Positions 1 to 8,864 of a DNA stretch of 64,000 nucleotides are shown here, in pieces. This stretch comes from CAYVBJ01 sp964449075. Lineage in GTDB: Bacteria; Bacteroidota; Rhodothermia; Balneolales; Balneolaceae. The stretch covers positions 62,001 to 126,000 of the forward strand of contig CAYVBJ010000006.1 in the NCBI GenBank assembly GCA_964449075.1. The letters are read 5' to 3'. A program made the translations under genes and the position numbers. Below the pieces are notes generated by a model that saw only the letters and a program-made list of their open reading frames with translations, was not told where the DNA came from and made no database searches. Position 1 is the stretch's first letter. Every line of letters begins with the position of its first letter.

Positions 1-1
1 C

Positions 2-226
2 GGGGCTACTCCGCAAAACGCTATCCTTCCGATTGAGGAGGTTACCATAGTGCTTCAAACGGGAGACGGCAATCACTATGCGAAAATGGAAATTCTCAGT
101 TACTACCGGGGCAATCCCGATACATCAACCGACGAATTTGCCAATTCGGAGACCAGGCCGGATGCACGGCATTATACCTTTCGGTATGCGATTCAGCAAA
201 TTGAAAATCTGCGTGACCTGGAATAA
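2..226 (+). CDS. HmuY-family haem-binding protein, C-terminal fragment
   Basis: An open frame enters from the left edge (codons start at base 2) and ends in TAA at 224-226, giving about 74 C-terminal residues. The tail holds the pattern YAKMEILSYYRGNPD followed by YTFRYAIQ. This is the ending I know from HmuY-family exported haem-binding proteins of Bacteroidota and relatives, which take haem from host or environmental haemoproteins and pass it to a TonB-dependent receptor. The N-terminus, signal peptide and haem ligands are outside the window. A secreted chelatase-like gene follows 64 bp downstream on the same strand, which fits a haem/tetrapyrrole locus. The family call rests on the tail only and is moderately sure. 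Confidence 0.7.
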   Translation, partial: GATPQNAILPIEEVTIVLQTGDGNHYAKMEILSYYRGNPDTSTDEFANSETRPDARHYTFRYAIQQIENLRDLE

Positions 227-290
227 AAAATGACTGCAAGTGCAGATCACTATTTTTTTAAGTAAATAAAAATAAAAATTATATGAGATT

Positions 291-1997
291 ATGAAATCAT
301 TAAAGATGTTTTTGGCGGTTCTTATACTATTTATGAGTGCTGCGGCAGGAATTTTTGCGAAGAGTTCCGGGGGTACCGGTTTTCTGGTGATATCTCCCGA
401 TCGCGGTTTTATGGGAAATCAGGAAGTGCGTGACATTCACCAGGAGTTCGCCGGAGAATATCCCTCAAGTTTGGTAATTATCACGAATGAAGAAACAGAA
501 CGCTTCCTGAAAGAGGGGATAGAAAAACTTGAAAATATGGGAGCGGATGAAATGGTGGTGATACCGCTGTTTCTTTCTTCGCACCATCCGCTCTATAAAC
601 ATGCGGTAAACATGCTTAATGGAACCGGCGGCCAGCCTGTTACAAACTTACCGGTTACGGTGGCGGAAACCATGTCACGAAATTACCTAACGGCTGAACT
701 TCTTGCAGACCGGATTGCAGGGTTGAGTGAAGATCCTGAAAATGAGGCCCTGGTACTTGTTGCTTCGGGCGCAAAGTCAGCAGATGAAAGGAAGGGAATA
801 GAAGAAGATATTCGCTACCTGCTCTCCCTGAACGACGGTAAATATTCATTTGGAAGGGAATCAATTGTGGTTTACGGTGATTTTGAAGAGGAGTCCCGGT
901 CATCCGGCGAGCTTCTGGATGAAGAACTGGTTTCAATTAAAAGTGAAGGTCTGAAACCGGTTGTCATTCCATTTGATATGACCCGCAAGCTTGACGGGAT
1001 GATGTCATTTTCAGCGCAGCTATCCGGGATTGTATCCAAATACAATGCAGCATTCAGCGGAAAAGATATCACACCGCATAAAAATGTCACGCTTTGGCTT
1101 GAAAAGCAGGCGAATCAATTTCTTCCTGTAACCAAAGAAAATTTGGGCGTGGTATTCATGCCGCACGGATCGGACTATGTGTGGAATCGCAGAATGATGG
1201 ACGCCGTTGAATCTCTTCAGGATGAGTACATGATTGAGCATGCATTCAGTATGGCTGATCCACTGGTAATGGAGCGGGCCATCCGAAAACTCGAGAAGAG
1301 AGGGGCAAAAGCGATAACCGTTGTTCGTGTTTTTTCGCTTGAGTCCAGCTTCAGGGATGGCACGGAATATGTTTTGGGTCTGAATGAACATTTCGGTCAC
1401 GGTCACGGCCACGGCAGTGGTGCTCCGCCGCAGAGAATCATAAGCGGAAGTGCATTTTATTCCCTCGGCGGGCTTGAGGCATCGCCACTTTTTGCTGAGG
1501 CACTGCTCGACCGGGCCATGGGTTTGAGCAAAGAACCCGGGAAAGAGACTGTTATATTAATTGGCCATGGTACAGGAAGTGACAAAGCCAACAAACACTG
1601 GGAAAATAACCTCTCCAGGATTGCTTCACATATGAAAATGAAAGCGGGAGAAAAAGGAGTACAGTTCCGTGATATTCAATATGGAACATGGAGAGAAGAT
1701 TGGCCAGACCTGCGCGATAAGCATATTGCCGGGATTCGCAATATGGTAAAAGAAGCTTCAAAAGGAGGCGGAACCGCAATAGTTATTCCGGCCAGAACCA
1801 CCCACGGAGGGCATGCCAACCGGTGGCTTTCGGATCTTGAATTTGAACATAATGGAGAAGGATTTGCACCCCATCCGCTTTTTGAACAGTGGGTCGAAGA
1901 ACAAATTATATTGTCGATGGATCATTTTTCCACGAATGGATCGAAATCCTTAGTTTCTGATGCCACAGAAGAACAATCGCATCATTCTCGCCATTAA
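291..1997 (+). CDS. exported CbiX/sirohydrochlorin-chelatase-like protein with four half-domains
   Basis: A 568-residue protein with an N-terminal signal peptide (hydrophobic residues 5-23, cleavage near AGIFA-K). The rest reads as repeated CbiX/SirB-type chelatase modules, a family that inserts or removes metal in tetrapyrroles. Half-domains start near residues 30, 150, 285 and 420. The family histidine is present in the third (MPHGSD, His292) and fourth (LIGHGTGSD, His426) but replaced in the first (ISPDRG) and second (VASGAKS). A histidine/glycine run (GHGHGHG, about 369-375) may bind metal. Cytosolic CbiX proteins are much shorter and lack signal peptides, so export and the doubled architecture are unusual. 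It lies just after the HmuY tail, suggesting work on haem or another tetrapyrrole in the periplasm. Substrate and direction of catalysis are unknown. Confidence 0.72.
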   Translation: MKSLKMFLAVLILFMSAAAGIFAKSSGGTGFLVISPDRGFMGNQEVRDIHQEFAGEYPSSLVIITNEETERFLKEGIEKLENMGADEMVVIPLFLSSHHPLYKHAVNMLNGTGGQPVTNLPVTVAETMSRNYLTAELLADRIAGLSEDPENEALVLVASGAKSADERKGIEEDIRYLLSLNDGKYSFGRESIVVYGDFEEESRSSGELLDEELVSIKSEGLKPVVIPFDMTRKLDGMMSFSAQLSGIVSKYNAAFSGKDITPHKNVTLWLEKQANQFLPVTKENLGVVFMPHGSDYVWNRRMMDAVESLQDEYMIEHAFSMADPLVMERAIRKLEKRGAKAITVVRVFSLESSFRDGTEYVLGLNEHFGHGHGHGSGAPPQRIISGSAFYSLGGLEASPLFAEALLDRAMGLSKEPGKETVILIGHGTGSDKANKHWENNLSRIASHMKMKAGEKGVQFRDIQYGTWREDWPDLRDKHIAGIRNMVKEASKGGGTAIVIPARTTHGGHANRWLSDLEFEHNGEGFAPHPLFEQWVEEQIILSMDHFSTNGSKSLVSDATEEQSHHSRH

Positions 1998-2005
1998 CCT
2001 AATTA

Positions 2006-2040
2006 ACCGGTTGGCTGTTAATATTATGGACAACCGGTTT
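2006..2040 (+). terminator. hairpin after the chelatase gene
   Basis: A 9-bp perfect stem (AACCGGTTG at 2006-2014, CAACCGGTT at 2032-2040) with a 17-nt loop begins 9 bp after the chelatase stop and runs into a short T tract (cggttttat). It is a plausible intrinsic terminator, although the T run is short. The remaining A/T-rich stretch to 2296 shows no further gene or clear element. Confidence 0.5.
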
Positions 2041-2296
2041 TTATAATACAGCTTGGGTAAGCAGAATTCTTCTGCTATTAATTTTTGAATAACAAATAAT
2101 TCTTTGAGTATTGATGTTTTTATCCAGTAACAGAGCTTAGAATTACAAGTTATTTTGGTTGTGTAGCAAGTCCAGAATATTTTTTTATTTATAATAAGTA
2201 ATAAAATTATGAGGTAAACAGTTTTTAAAACCTGACCGGACTTGCCGGTTAGTGGAGGCAAACGTATATTCAAGAAAAATTAAATAACTATTTGAC

Positions 2297-3163
2297 ATGA
2301 AAAATCAATTGAAGATTGCACTAATTTTGCTAGCGACCGCACTTCTTTTTAATTCCTGCGGCACATCAAGTGGAGATGGAACTGATCCGGTAGGTGATGA
2401 TCCCAACAATGAACCGAGTGAAGTCTGGAATCTTGTCTGGTCAGACGAGTTTGAAGCAGATCAACTTGAAACGGACAAATGGTCATTCCAATTTGGAACC
2501 GGGTCGCAATTCGGTTTAGTCGGCTGGGGCAACAATGAATTGCAGTACTATACCGACCGCGAGGAAAATGTATTTCTTGAAGATGGCCTGCTTCATATTA
2601 CAGCTCTCGAGGAGTCGTTCGAGGGAAGAAATTATACATCAGCCAGAATCCGGACAATTAATAAAGGTGACTGGAAGTTTGGAAAAATTGAGATTATGGC
2701 AAAACTTCCGGAAGGCCAGGGTATGTGGCCGGCTATCTGGATGCTGCCAACTGAAGAAGTATTCGGAGGGTGGCCTAAAAGCGGCGAAATAGATATTACG
2801 GAGCTGGTAGGGCATCAGCCGTCAACAGTGCACGGAACTGTTCATTTTGGACAAGACTGGCCGGAGAACAGATCAAGAACCTCTACCTACAGCCTTGATA
2901 GCGGAAAGTTTTCGGAAAATTTTCATCTCTTTAGCATCGAGTGGGAAGAGGATGAAATTCGCTGGTATGTTGATGGCGAACAATATCATACAATACAACC
3001 GGAAGACCTCGAACCGGAAAATTACCCTTTTAATGAACAATTTCACCTGATTCTTAACCTGGCCGTTGGTGGAAACTGGCCGGGTAATCCGGATTCAAGC
3101 ACTGTTTTTCCGCAAAGTATGCTTGTGGATTATGTAAGAGTTTTTGAAAAAGCAGAAGAGTAG
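2297..3163 (+). CDS. GH16 family beta-glucanase lipoprotein (laminarinase-like)
   Basis: A 288-residue lipoprotein: hydrophobic N-terminus ending in a lipobox (LLFNSC, Cys about 21), a short acidic linker, then a single GH16 domain from about residue 42 to the C-terminus. The catalytic signature SGEIDITELVG supplies the nucleophile Glu164, the helper Asp166 and the acid/base Glu169. The tryptophan-rich cleft segments (GMWPAIWML, GGNWPG) also fit beta-1,3- or beta-1,3/1,4-glucanases. The family hydrolyses beta-glucans such as laminarin. Lipid attachment suggests an outer-membrane or periplasm-facing location. There is no adjacent SusC/SusD pair or other glycosidase, so it stands alone rather than in a polysaccharide locus. 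Family certain, substrate inferred. Confidence 0.88.
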   Translation: MKNQLKIALILLATALLFNSCGTSSGDGTDPVGDDPNNEPSEVWNLVWSDEFEADQLETDKWSFQFGTGSQFGLVGWGNNELQYYTDREENVFLEDGLLHITALEESFEGRNYTSARIRTINKGDWKFGKIEIMAKLPEGQGMWPAIWMLPTEEVFGGWPKSGEIDITELVGHQPSTVHGTVHFGQDWPENRSRTSTYSLDSGKFSENFHLFSIEWEEDEIRWYVDGEQYHTIQPEDLEPENYPFNEQFHLILNLAVGGNWPGNPDSSTVFPQSMLVDYVRVFEKAEE

Positions 3164-3261
3164 AAGGCGTTTCGTTTAAAGATTTCTTCCTGAAATCTGA
3201 TACGCATTGCTTATTTCGTTACATTTATTTTTTAACTGAATGAAACTCATTACAATCCACA

Positions 3262-4026
3262 GTGACGCTGATTGACACCCATTGCCATCTCTACCTTGAA
3301 CAGTTTGAAGAAGACATGGAAGAGGTTTTACAAAGAGCTGCTGAAGCATGTGTAAAACAGATCATACTCCCGGCTATTGACTGGAGCTCCATTGAAGAGA
3401 TGGAAAAGCTGAACCATCCTGAAATTAGATTCCACAAAATGGCGGGGATCCATCCCTGTAATGTGGCAGGAAACCGGCCGCTGGATGAACAGAAATTGTA
3501 CGATTACTGCAACAGAGAAGATTTTATAGCTGTTGGAGAAACCGGCCTGGACTATTACTGGAGCAAGGATTATATAAAAGATCAAAAAAAGAGCCTGCGC
3601 ATACATTGCGAGGTGGCGAAGTCTGTAAAAAAACCCATTGTGCTGCATAACAGGGAAAGTACAACCGACCTTCTGGACCTTATTGAGGAAGAGCAGGATG
3701 GCAATCTGACCGGAGTATGGCACTGTTTTACAGGAAGCAGGGAAGAGGGAGAACGGGCTCTTGATCTTGGCTTGCACCTTGGTGTTGGCGGAGTATTCAC
3801 TTTTAAAAATGCCGGTGTCGATAAAGTAGTGGATCAGCTCCCGCTGGAAAAATTTATTCTTGAAACAGATGCCCCTTACCTGTCACCTGAGCCTCATCGC
3901 GGCAAGAGAAATGAGCCGGCATTTGTGAAATATACAGCAGAAAAACTTGCTGAATTAAAAGGGCTGTCTCTCGAAGTACTGGCAGAGATGACAACCAAAA
4001 CTGCAAAATCGCTATTCAGAATCTGA
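3262..4026 (+). CDS. TatD-family metal-dependent hydrolase / DNase
   Basis: A 254-residue TIM-barrel metallohydrolase with the TatD landmarks in order: metal-binding DTHCHLY at the N-terminus, VGETGLDYY near 93, PIVLHNRES near 125, HCFTGSREE near 154 and ETDAPYLSPEPHRGKRNEP near 200. Members are deoxyribonucleases acting in DNA repair and turnover and possibly in D-aminoacyl-tRNA processing. The start is a GTG at 3262. An upstream ATG at 3240 is in another frame and stops at once, and no in-frame ATG exists between the preceding stop and the DTHCH motif. The 3' end overlaps the convergent pdxB gene by 15 bp. Confidence 0.9.
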   Translation: MTLIDTHCHLYLEQFEEDMEEVLQRAAEACVKQIILPAIDWSSIEEMEKLNHPEIRFHKMAGIHPCNVAGNRPLDEQKLYDYCNREDFIAVGETGLDYYWSKDYIKDQKKSLRIHCEVAKSVKKPIVLHNRESTTDLLDLIEEEQDGNLTGVWHCFTGSREEGERALDLGLHLGVGGVFTFKNAGVDKVVDQLPLEKFILETDAPYLSPEPHRGKRNEPAFVKYTAEKLAELKGLSLEVLAEMTTKTAKSLFRI

Positions 4027-5157
4027 CCGGAAGCCTAATTTCAGCAGAGCCGGGTACTTTTTGAGTATTGCCTCCGGAAGAGATATCTCGCTAAACTCAT
4101 GTCTGAATGGGACCTCTGTTCTAAGTTTTGAAAACTCTCTCCTTTTATGCGGAAGATCCGAATCTATAATTTGCCTCAGTTTACAGTCATAATCACAAAT
4201 AGGGTGCACGCTTTTAAGAACCTCAGAGAGATTTTCGGAACCTGTAAAATGTAATTGAGGCTGCGGAGCATCTGCAGCCCGGTAAGGAAAGGTAAAATCC
4301 GGAACCGGAAGTGAAAATAATTTACAAAGATTTTTTGTAATCATGCAGGTTGCCCGCCATTTTGATTGATGAGAATACCCTGCTATATGGGGTGTTGCGA
4401 TAAAAGCATTTGCTGCAGATTCTCTACTGAAACCGGGTTCGTTCTCCCAAACATCGAAAACGAAATCATTCACACGGCCCCTTTTTTTGAAATCAATAAC
4501 TGCATTTTCGTCCACAACTCCTCCTCGGGAAGTGTTTATGACTAACTCAAATGAGTTGTTTTTTAAAATATCCCTGTTAAGCCATTTTTCGGTGGCATAT
4601 TTCCAATTTCGGGTCAGTGGGACATGAAAGGTTAAAATATCAGCAGACAGCACTTTTTCTTTGGAACAGCTTTTGAATGTCTTGTCGAGATTGGCTCTCG
4701 GAGGATCGTAACAATAAAAGTTCAGGTTAAGATTTTTTAGAAGTGTGATAAGTGATCGTCCCACATGGCCGGCTCCGATAGTCCCGATACTCATCTCTTT
4801 AAGATTTTTGTTACGTTTTGATGCCCACAGGAAGAGAGCAGTACAGACGTACTCGGCAACAGACCTGGCATTGTTTCCGGGTGCATGAGCGAATGCTATA
4901 TTGTGTGAATCCAGATAATCTGTATCAATATGATCAATTCCCGCAGAACTGCTGGCTATCAGCTTTAGCTTGCCGGGATCGGGCAGGGTACTCTTATTAA
5001 TCTGAGTCACGGTTCTTACAAAAAGTGCATCGAAGTGGCAAGTATCATAAGGAAGACCGTTTTCCGGGTTAAATGTAGTAAGTGAAACTGCCGGAGGAAG
5101 AGAATGCTCCAAAAGATAGATGTTTTTATCGGCAAGGAGTTTAATTTCGGAATGCAT
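4012..5157 (-). CDS. pdxB: erythronate-4-phosphate dehydrogenase
   Basis: A 381-residue D-2-hydroxyacid dehydrogenase. It has an N-terminal substrate-binding half, a Rossmann NAD fold (GTIGAGHVGRSL near 124-135), and catalytic residues in NTSRGGVVDE (Arg), WENEP (Glu) and TPHIAGYS (His). A C-terminal extension of about 90 residues carries the dimerisation domain that separates PdxB from glycerate and lactate dehydrogenases. PdxB oxidises 4-phosphoerythronate in the DXP-dependent pyridoxal-5'-phosphate pathway. The ATG start at 5157 is the only good one, and the gene is divergent from the nucleoside phosphorylase gene with about 115 bp between them. The protein end overlaps tatD on the other strand. 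Confidence 0.85.
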   Translation of the reverse strand: MHSEIKLLADKNIYLLEHSLPPAVSLTTFNPENGLPYDTCHFDALFVRTVTQINKSTLPDPGKLKLIASSSAGIDHIDTDYLDSHNIAFAHAPGNNARSVAEYVCTALFLWASKRNKNLKEMSIGTIGAGHVGRSLITLLKNLNLNFYCYDPPRANLDKTFKSCSKEKVLSADILTFHVPLTRNWKYATEKWLNRDILKNNSFELVINTSRGGVVDENAVIDFKKRGRVNDFVFDVWENEPGFSRESAANAFIATPHIAGYSHQSKWRATCMITKNLCKLFSLPVPDFTFPYRAADAPQPQLHFTGSENLSEVLKSVHPICDYDCKLRQIIDSDLPHKRREFSKLRTEVPFRHEFSEISLPEAILKKYPALLKLGFRSDSE

Positions 5158-5273
5158 TAAAGTTATGTATCATTATTTAAATTACCTGGTCTGCGCGTGC
5201 AAATAATTATTAAAAGAGTGATAATTTCAATAATATATGATACAAATATATTGAATTGAATTTTTTATCAAAG

Positions 5274-6635
5274 ATGGCCAAAGAGTTTAATACAGTTACG
5301 CTGATTCGAAAAAAAAGGAATAGAGAATCTCTATCTCAAGATGAGATTAATTACCTGGTACAATCCTATACCGAAGATTCAATCCCCGATTACCAGATGA
5401 GTTCTTTTTTAATGGCTTCCTATTTAAACGGATTAAATGATGAAGAGGCCGCCAATCTCACAAATGCAATGCTTCATTCGGGCATTGTTGCGGATTTGAG
5501 CGAGGTACCGGGTAAAAAAGTTGATAAACATTCAACAGGCGGAGTGGGTGATAAACTTTCACTCATTCTGGCACCTGTTGTAGCAGCATGCGGTGTGCCT
5601 GTTCCCATGATATCGGGACGAGGACTCGGACATACAGGCGGCACACTCGACAAGCTGGAATCTATTCCGGGATTTACGGTCGATGTGGATCTGAAGAGAT
5701 ACAAAGAGATTCTGAAGAAGCAAAACCTGGTTTTGGTTGGTCAGACAGAAGAGATTGCTCCTGCCGATAAACGCCTGTACGCACTGCGTGATGTAACAGC
5801 AACTGTTGAGTCGATACCGCTGATTGCCGGCAGCATTATGAGTAAAAAACTGGCTGAAGGGATTGATGCATTGGTACTGGACGTAAAAGTGGGGTCGGGT
5901 GCTTTTATGAAAAAACAGGAAGATGCACTGGAACTGGCCCAAACTCTTGTTACTATTGGTGAAAAATTCGGAAAAGAGACGATTGCTTACCTTACAAATA
6001 TGGATCAGCCGCTTGGGTATGCTGTCGGAAACTGGCTGGAGGTGAAAGAGAGTATTGAGTGCCTGCGGGGTGAGGGACCCAAAGATGTCATCAAACTGGT
6101 GCATCTGCTTTCCGGTACTATGATATATCTGGGAGATAAGGCGGAAAGTGTTTCTGAAGGCATTGAAATGAGTCGCAAAGCGATTGAAAATGGGAGTGCC
6201 TATCAAAAATTTCTGGACATTGTAGAAGAACAGGATGGAGATACCAAAGTGATAAAAAATCCTGAGAGTTATCCACTGGCAGAATACAGCCTGGAAGTAA
6301 AAGCGAAAAAATCCGGGTATATTTCTGATATGAATACATTTAACTTAGGAATGGCAGCTGTAGAGCTTGGTGCGGGCAGAAGGGCCAAGGAAGATAGAGC
6401 AGATCCTTCTGCTGGCTATACTTTACATAAAAAACTTGGCAATAAAGTTGCAGAAAATGAAACAATTGCAACACTTTTTACGAACAAGAAAGAAAAGTTG
6501 AGTACTACAGATGAAATATTTTTAAATTCAATCTCTATATCAGAAAACAGATTAGAGTCCGGTTCGTTAATCTATAGCAGGATTGACAAGATGGGAATAC
6601 ATGAGTATGAGGAATCAGAATTGCTAAAAAGTTGA
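5274..6635 (+). CDS. pyrimidine-nucleoside (thymidine) phosphorylase
   Basis: About 453 residues from the ATG at 5274. An in-frame TTG at 5256 would add six residues but is less likely, since family members begin near MxxVDLIxKKR. The signature around KHSTGGVGDKLSL and SGRGLGHTGGTLDKLES is diagnostic of the thymidine/pyrimidine phosphorylase family. The glycosyltransferase-3 fold binds phosphate and pyrimidine, and the C-terminal domain (from about 345) holds the GAGRRAKED lid. The enzyme splits thymidine or uridine with phosphate to base and pentose-1-phosphate for salvage. Family assignment is firm. Whether it prefers thymidine (DeoA) or several pyrimidines (Pdp) cannot be read here. Confidence 0.9.
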   Translation: MAKEFNTVTLIRKKRNRESLSQDEINYLVQSYTEDSIPDYQMSSFLMASYLNGLNDEEAANLTNAMLHSGIVADLSEVPGKKVDKHSTGGVGDKLSLILAPVVAACGVPVPMISGRGLGHTGGTLDKLESIPGFTVDVDLKRYKEILKKQNLVLVGQTEEIAPADKRLYALRDVTATVESIPLIAGSIMSKKLAEGIDALVLDVKVGSGAFMKKQEDALELAQTLVTIGEKFGKETIAYLTNMDQPLGYAVGNWLEVKESIECLRGEGPKDVIKLVHLLSGTMIYLGDKAESVSEGIEMSRKAIENGSAYQKFLDIVEEQDGDTKVIKNPESYPLAEYSLEVKAKKSGYISDMNTFNLGMAAVELGAGRRAKEDRADPSAGYTLHKKLGNKVAENETIATLFTNKKEKLSTTDEIFLNSISISENRLESGSLIYSRIDKMGIHEYEESELLKS

Positions 6636-6661
6636 TTTCCTGTAACTTTCAACTATATTTA
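6632..6661 (+). promoter_or_regulatory. candidate Bacteroidota-type promoter for the pspA operon
   Basis: TTG at 6632-6634 and TATATTTA at 6654-6661 are separated by 19 nt. This resembles the TTG / TAnnTTTG promoter known in Bacteroidota, with one mismatch in the -7 box. It lies 40 bp ahead of the pspA ATG and overlaps the end of the preceding gene. Inferred from sequence only. Confidence 0.35.
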
Positions 6662-6700
6662 CGACTAAAGAGGCTACAATTCTAATTAAATATACAATTT

Positions 6701-7465
6701 ATGTTTCAACGATTTATACGAGCCATTAAATCCATGTTTGGCGGATTTGTCAGTTCAATGGAGGATCCAAAATTAATTCTGGAACAGAATATCCGGGAAT
6801 TAAACGATCAGATTCCCCAGATGAATGAAAATATTGCAACGGTTAAAGCGAATGTTGTGATGTTGAGTAAGGAGGTGAAGAAGTATGAGAAAATGATCCA
6901 GGAGGCAACGTCGAGAATTAAATCAGCTATCCAGGCAGATCGTGATGATCTTGCTGAAGGCTATGCCATGCAGCTTGAAAAAGCCAGGGATAATCTTGCT
7001 CAGTCCAAAGAACAGCTGAAATTCGCAGAGCAGGCATATGAAAAATCACTGAAAGTGAAACAGGCTTTCATGAGAGAGAAAGACCGGAAAATTCGTGATG
7101 CACGGGAAGCACTGCGTGCAAGTGAGCGGGCTGAATGGCAGGCAAAGATTGCCGATACACTGGAGCAATTTGAGGTGGGTGGTCTGGACCAGACCTACGA
7201 CGAAATGATGAACAGGCTTAATGAACAGACGGCCAAAAACGAAGCCCGAATGGAAATAGCTCTTGAAAGTGTTGATACAGATACAATGGAGATAGAAGCC
7301 AATGCTGAAAAATTACGCGCCCAGGAACTGGTGAGGCAATTTAAGACAGAAATGAGCGGTGAAGACAGCGAACCCGCTAAAAAGAAAGATGTTGAGATCG
7401 AAGAGAAGTCGGCTGAAAAAAGCGAATCTGGCAAAACTGTTGGTAAATCACGTACGAAAACGTAA
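6701..7465 (+). CDS. pspA: PspA/IM30 family envelope-stress protein
   Basis: A 254-residue protein that begins with the amphipathic PspA helix (MFQRFIRAIKSMFGGFVSSM), followed by EDPKLILEQNIRELNDQI, the conserved family block, and a long coiled coil to about residue 215. The acidic/lysine-rich tail (220-254) is longer than in Escherichia coli PspA and probably disordered. PspA proteins are ESCRT-III relatives that polymerise on damaged inner membrane and limit proton leakage. It heads a close gene run: the next gene starts 12 bp later and is also coiled coil, with a third, membrane-anchored coiled-coil protein after that. No pspF, pspB or pspC homologue is nearby, so regulation must differ from enterobacteria. 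Confidence 0.92.
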   Translation: MFQRFIRAIKSMFGGFVSSMEDPKLILEQNIRELNDQIPQMNENIATVKANVVMLSKEVKKYEKMIQEATSRIKSAIQADRDDLAEGYAMQLEKARDNLAQSKEQLKFAEQAYEKSLKVKQAFMREKDRKIRDAREALRASERAEWQAKIADTLEQFEVGGLDQTYDEMMNRLNEQTAKNEARMEIALESVDTDTMEIEANAEKLRAQELVRQFKTEMSGEDSEPAKKKDVEIEEKSAEKSESGKTVGKSRTKT

Positions 7466-7477
7466 AAATGAAAAATC

Positions 7478-7951
7478 ATGAGCAGCGAAAATCAAAGCAA
7501 TCGCGATCGGCTGAAAGAGGAATACAAAGAACACTACCGGCTAATCCGGGAGTCTAAAGAAAAATTGAGAAGAAGCCGGTATGTTCAAAATGTAAATAAG
7601 GCTTTGCATCAGCTTAACAGGGATGAACTGCTTGAAACGATGGATGACTTTCTGCACAATGTGAGAAGTAAGGTTGCTAACTTTGAATCACGTCTTGATG
7701 TTGCTCTTGATCATCTGATGGAAGATCACAACCAGGAAGTAGAGATGGAGGAGTTTAACAGCGAACTCCGAAAAGAGCGTGCAAAGGAAACCCTCAGGCA
7801 GGTGCGTGAAGAAATGGGCATACTCTACAGCGAAATTGAAAGAAAAGCTGAAAATATACATGTGGAGAAAACAATTGGTCAGAAGCGCTCTTTTAAAGAC
7901 AATATAAAGCCGGAGAAGGATGAAAATTCGATTGAGGAAGCAAAAGAATAA
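7478..7951 (+). CDS. unknown coiled-coil protein in the pspA operon
   Basis: A 157-residue, highly charged, almost wholly helical protein without signal peptide or membrane segment. It starts 12 bp after pspA, and its stop overlaps the next start by one base (TAATG), so translation is probably coupled. Heptad-like patterns run from about residue 10 to 130, and the tail is lysine/glutamate rich. I do not recognise a named family. Its position between PspA and a membrane-anchored coiled-coil protein suggests a partner or adaptor of PspA polymers. That is inference from neighbourhood alone. Confidence 0.8.
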   Translation: MSSENQSNRDRLKEEYKEHYRLIRESKEKLRRSRYVQNVNKALHQLNRDELLETMDDFLHNVRSKVANFESRLDVALDHLMEDHNQEVEMEEFNSELRKERAKETLRQVREEMGILYSEIERKAENIHVEKTIGQKRSFKDNIKPEKDENSIEEAKE

Positions 7952-8856
7952 TGACAGATAAAGACGACCAAATTAATTTTACCAAAGAAGCATTTCTCCA
8001 CCCGCTCAATCTAGGAGTGCTTTTCATATGTACATTAACCGCCTTTTTCTTAAATGATATGGGGCTGGTATCGAATATAATATTGTCTACAGTATTCGGA
8101 CTCGAACTTGTATACCTTGGAATTATACCCGGTATGCCGAGATTCAGGCAAAATGTCAAGGCCAGAAAACAGAAAGAGAGATCATCCGGTGATGAGGATA
8201 AAATTTTATTTGAACAGCTGGACCGTAAATCGCAAAAGAAATTTTTGGTCCTGAAGTATCTCACTAAAAATGTTGAAGAGAATTTTGATAAACTTCCATA
8301 TACCTCTCAGGGTCTGCTAGATAATATCAAGAAAAAAATGTCCGATTTGCTAACCAATTATCTCACTCTTCTTGATCTGCACCGGCGCTATCAAATGTAT
8401 ATAAATACCGAAGTTGAGGAAGGTCTAAAAAGAGAAGCGGAGATTGAAAAGAGAAAAATTGAATCGGGTGATTCAGAAAAACTAAGACGCACAAGAGCAC
8501 GAAGGCTTTCTATCTTAAAAAAACGACTGAAAAAATTTGATATAGCAAAAGAAAAGTTTATGATCTGTGAAACCCATCTTGAAACCATAGAGGATGCAAT
8601 TCACTATATTTATGAGCAGTCGATGACAATGAATAAAGGTGAGGATGTTGGATACCAGCTCGATAACCTTTTGAATGAAATGGAAGAGACGAGTTCAATC
8701 ATTGATGATCTTGACAGGGATTTGATGCCCGGATTCGAAGAGTACGACGAAGAATTTTCTGAACTGAGTCAAATTGCTGATGAAGAAGACATAGCTGATG
8801 AAGAAGATATAAAGGATCAGGAAAAAGAGAAACCATCTGAAAAATTAAAAAACTAA
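7951..8856 (+). CDS. unknown membrane-anchored coiled-coil protein in the pspA operon
   Basis: A 301-residue protein. Two adjacent hydrophobic segments lie near the N-terminus (about residues 17-33 and 38-59, ending VYLGIIPGMPRF). They are followed by a basic linker and about 200 residues of charged helix with coiled-coil character, and an acidic tail containing two copies of IADEEDI. The start ATG overlaps the previous stop by one base, and the gene after it starts 8 bp beyond the stop. No family recognised. The layout, a short membrane hairpin plus a long cytosolic coiled coil, would suit a membrane receptor for the PspA-like proteins encoded upstream. Confidence 0.82.
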   Translation: MTDKDDQINFTKEAFLHPLNLGVLFICTLTAFFLNDMGLVSNIILSTVFGLELVYLGIIPGMPRFRQNVKARKQKERSSGDEDKILFEQLDRKSQKKFLVLKYLTKNVEENFDKLPYTSQGLLDNIKKKMSDLLTNYLTLLDLHRRYQMYINTEVEEGLKREAEIEKRKIESGDSEKLRRTRARRLSILKKRLKKFDIAKEKFMICETHLETIEDAIHYIYEQSMTMNKGEDVGYQLDNLLNEMEETSSIIDDLDRDLMPGFEEYDEEFSELSQIADEEDIADEEDIKDQEKEKPSEKLKN

Positions 8857-8864
8857 AACTATAC

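Noticed and set aside
1020..1412. Minus-strand 130-codon frame inside the chelatase gene
   Set aside because: It lies wholly within a well-supported gene and shows no domain; it is a shadow frame.
5256..5273. TTG start for the nucleoside phosphorylase
   Set aside because: The ATG at 5274 matches the usual family N-terminus; the TTG adds residues with no family support.
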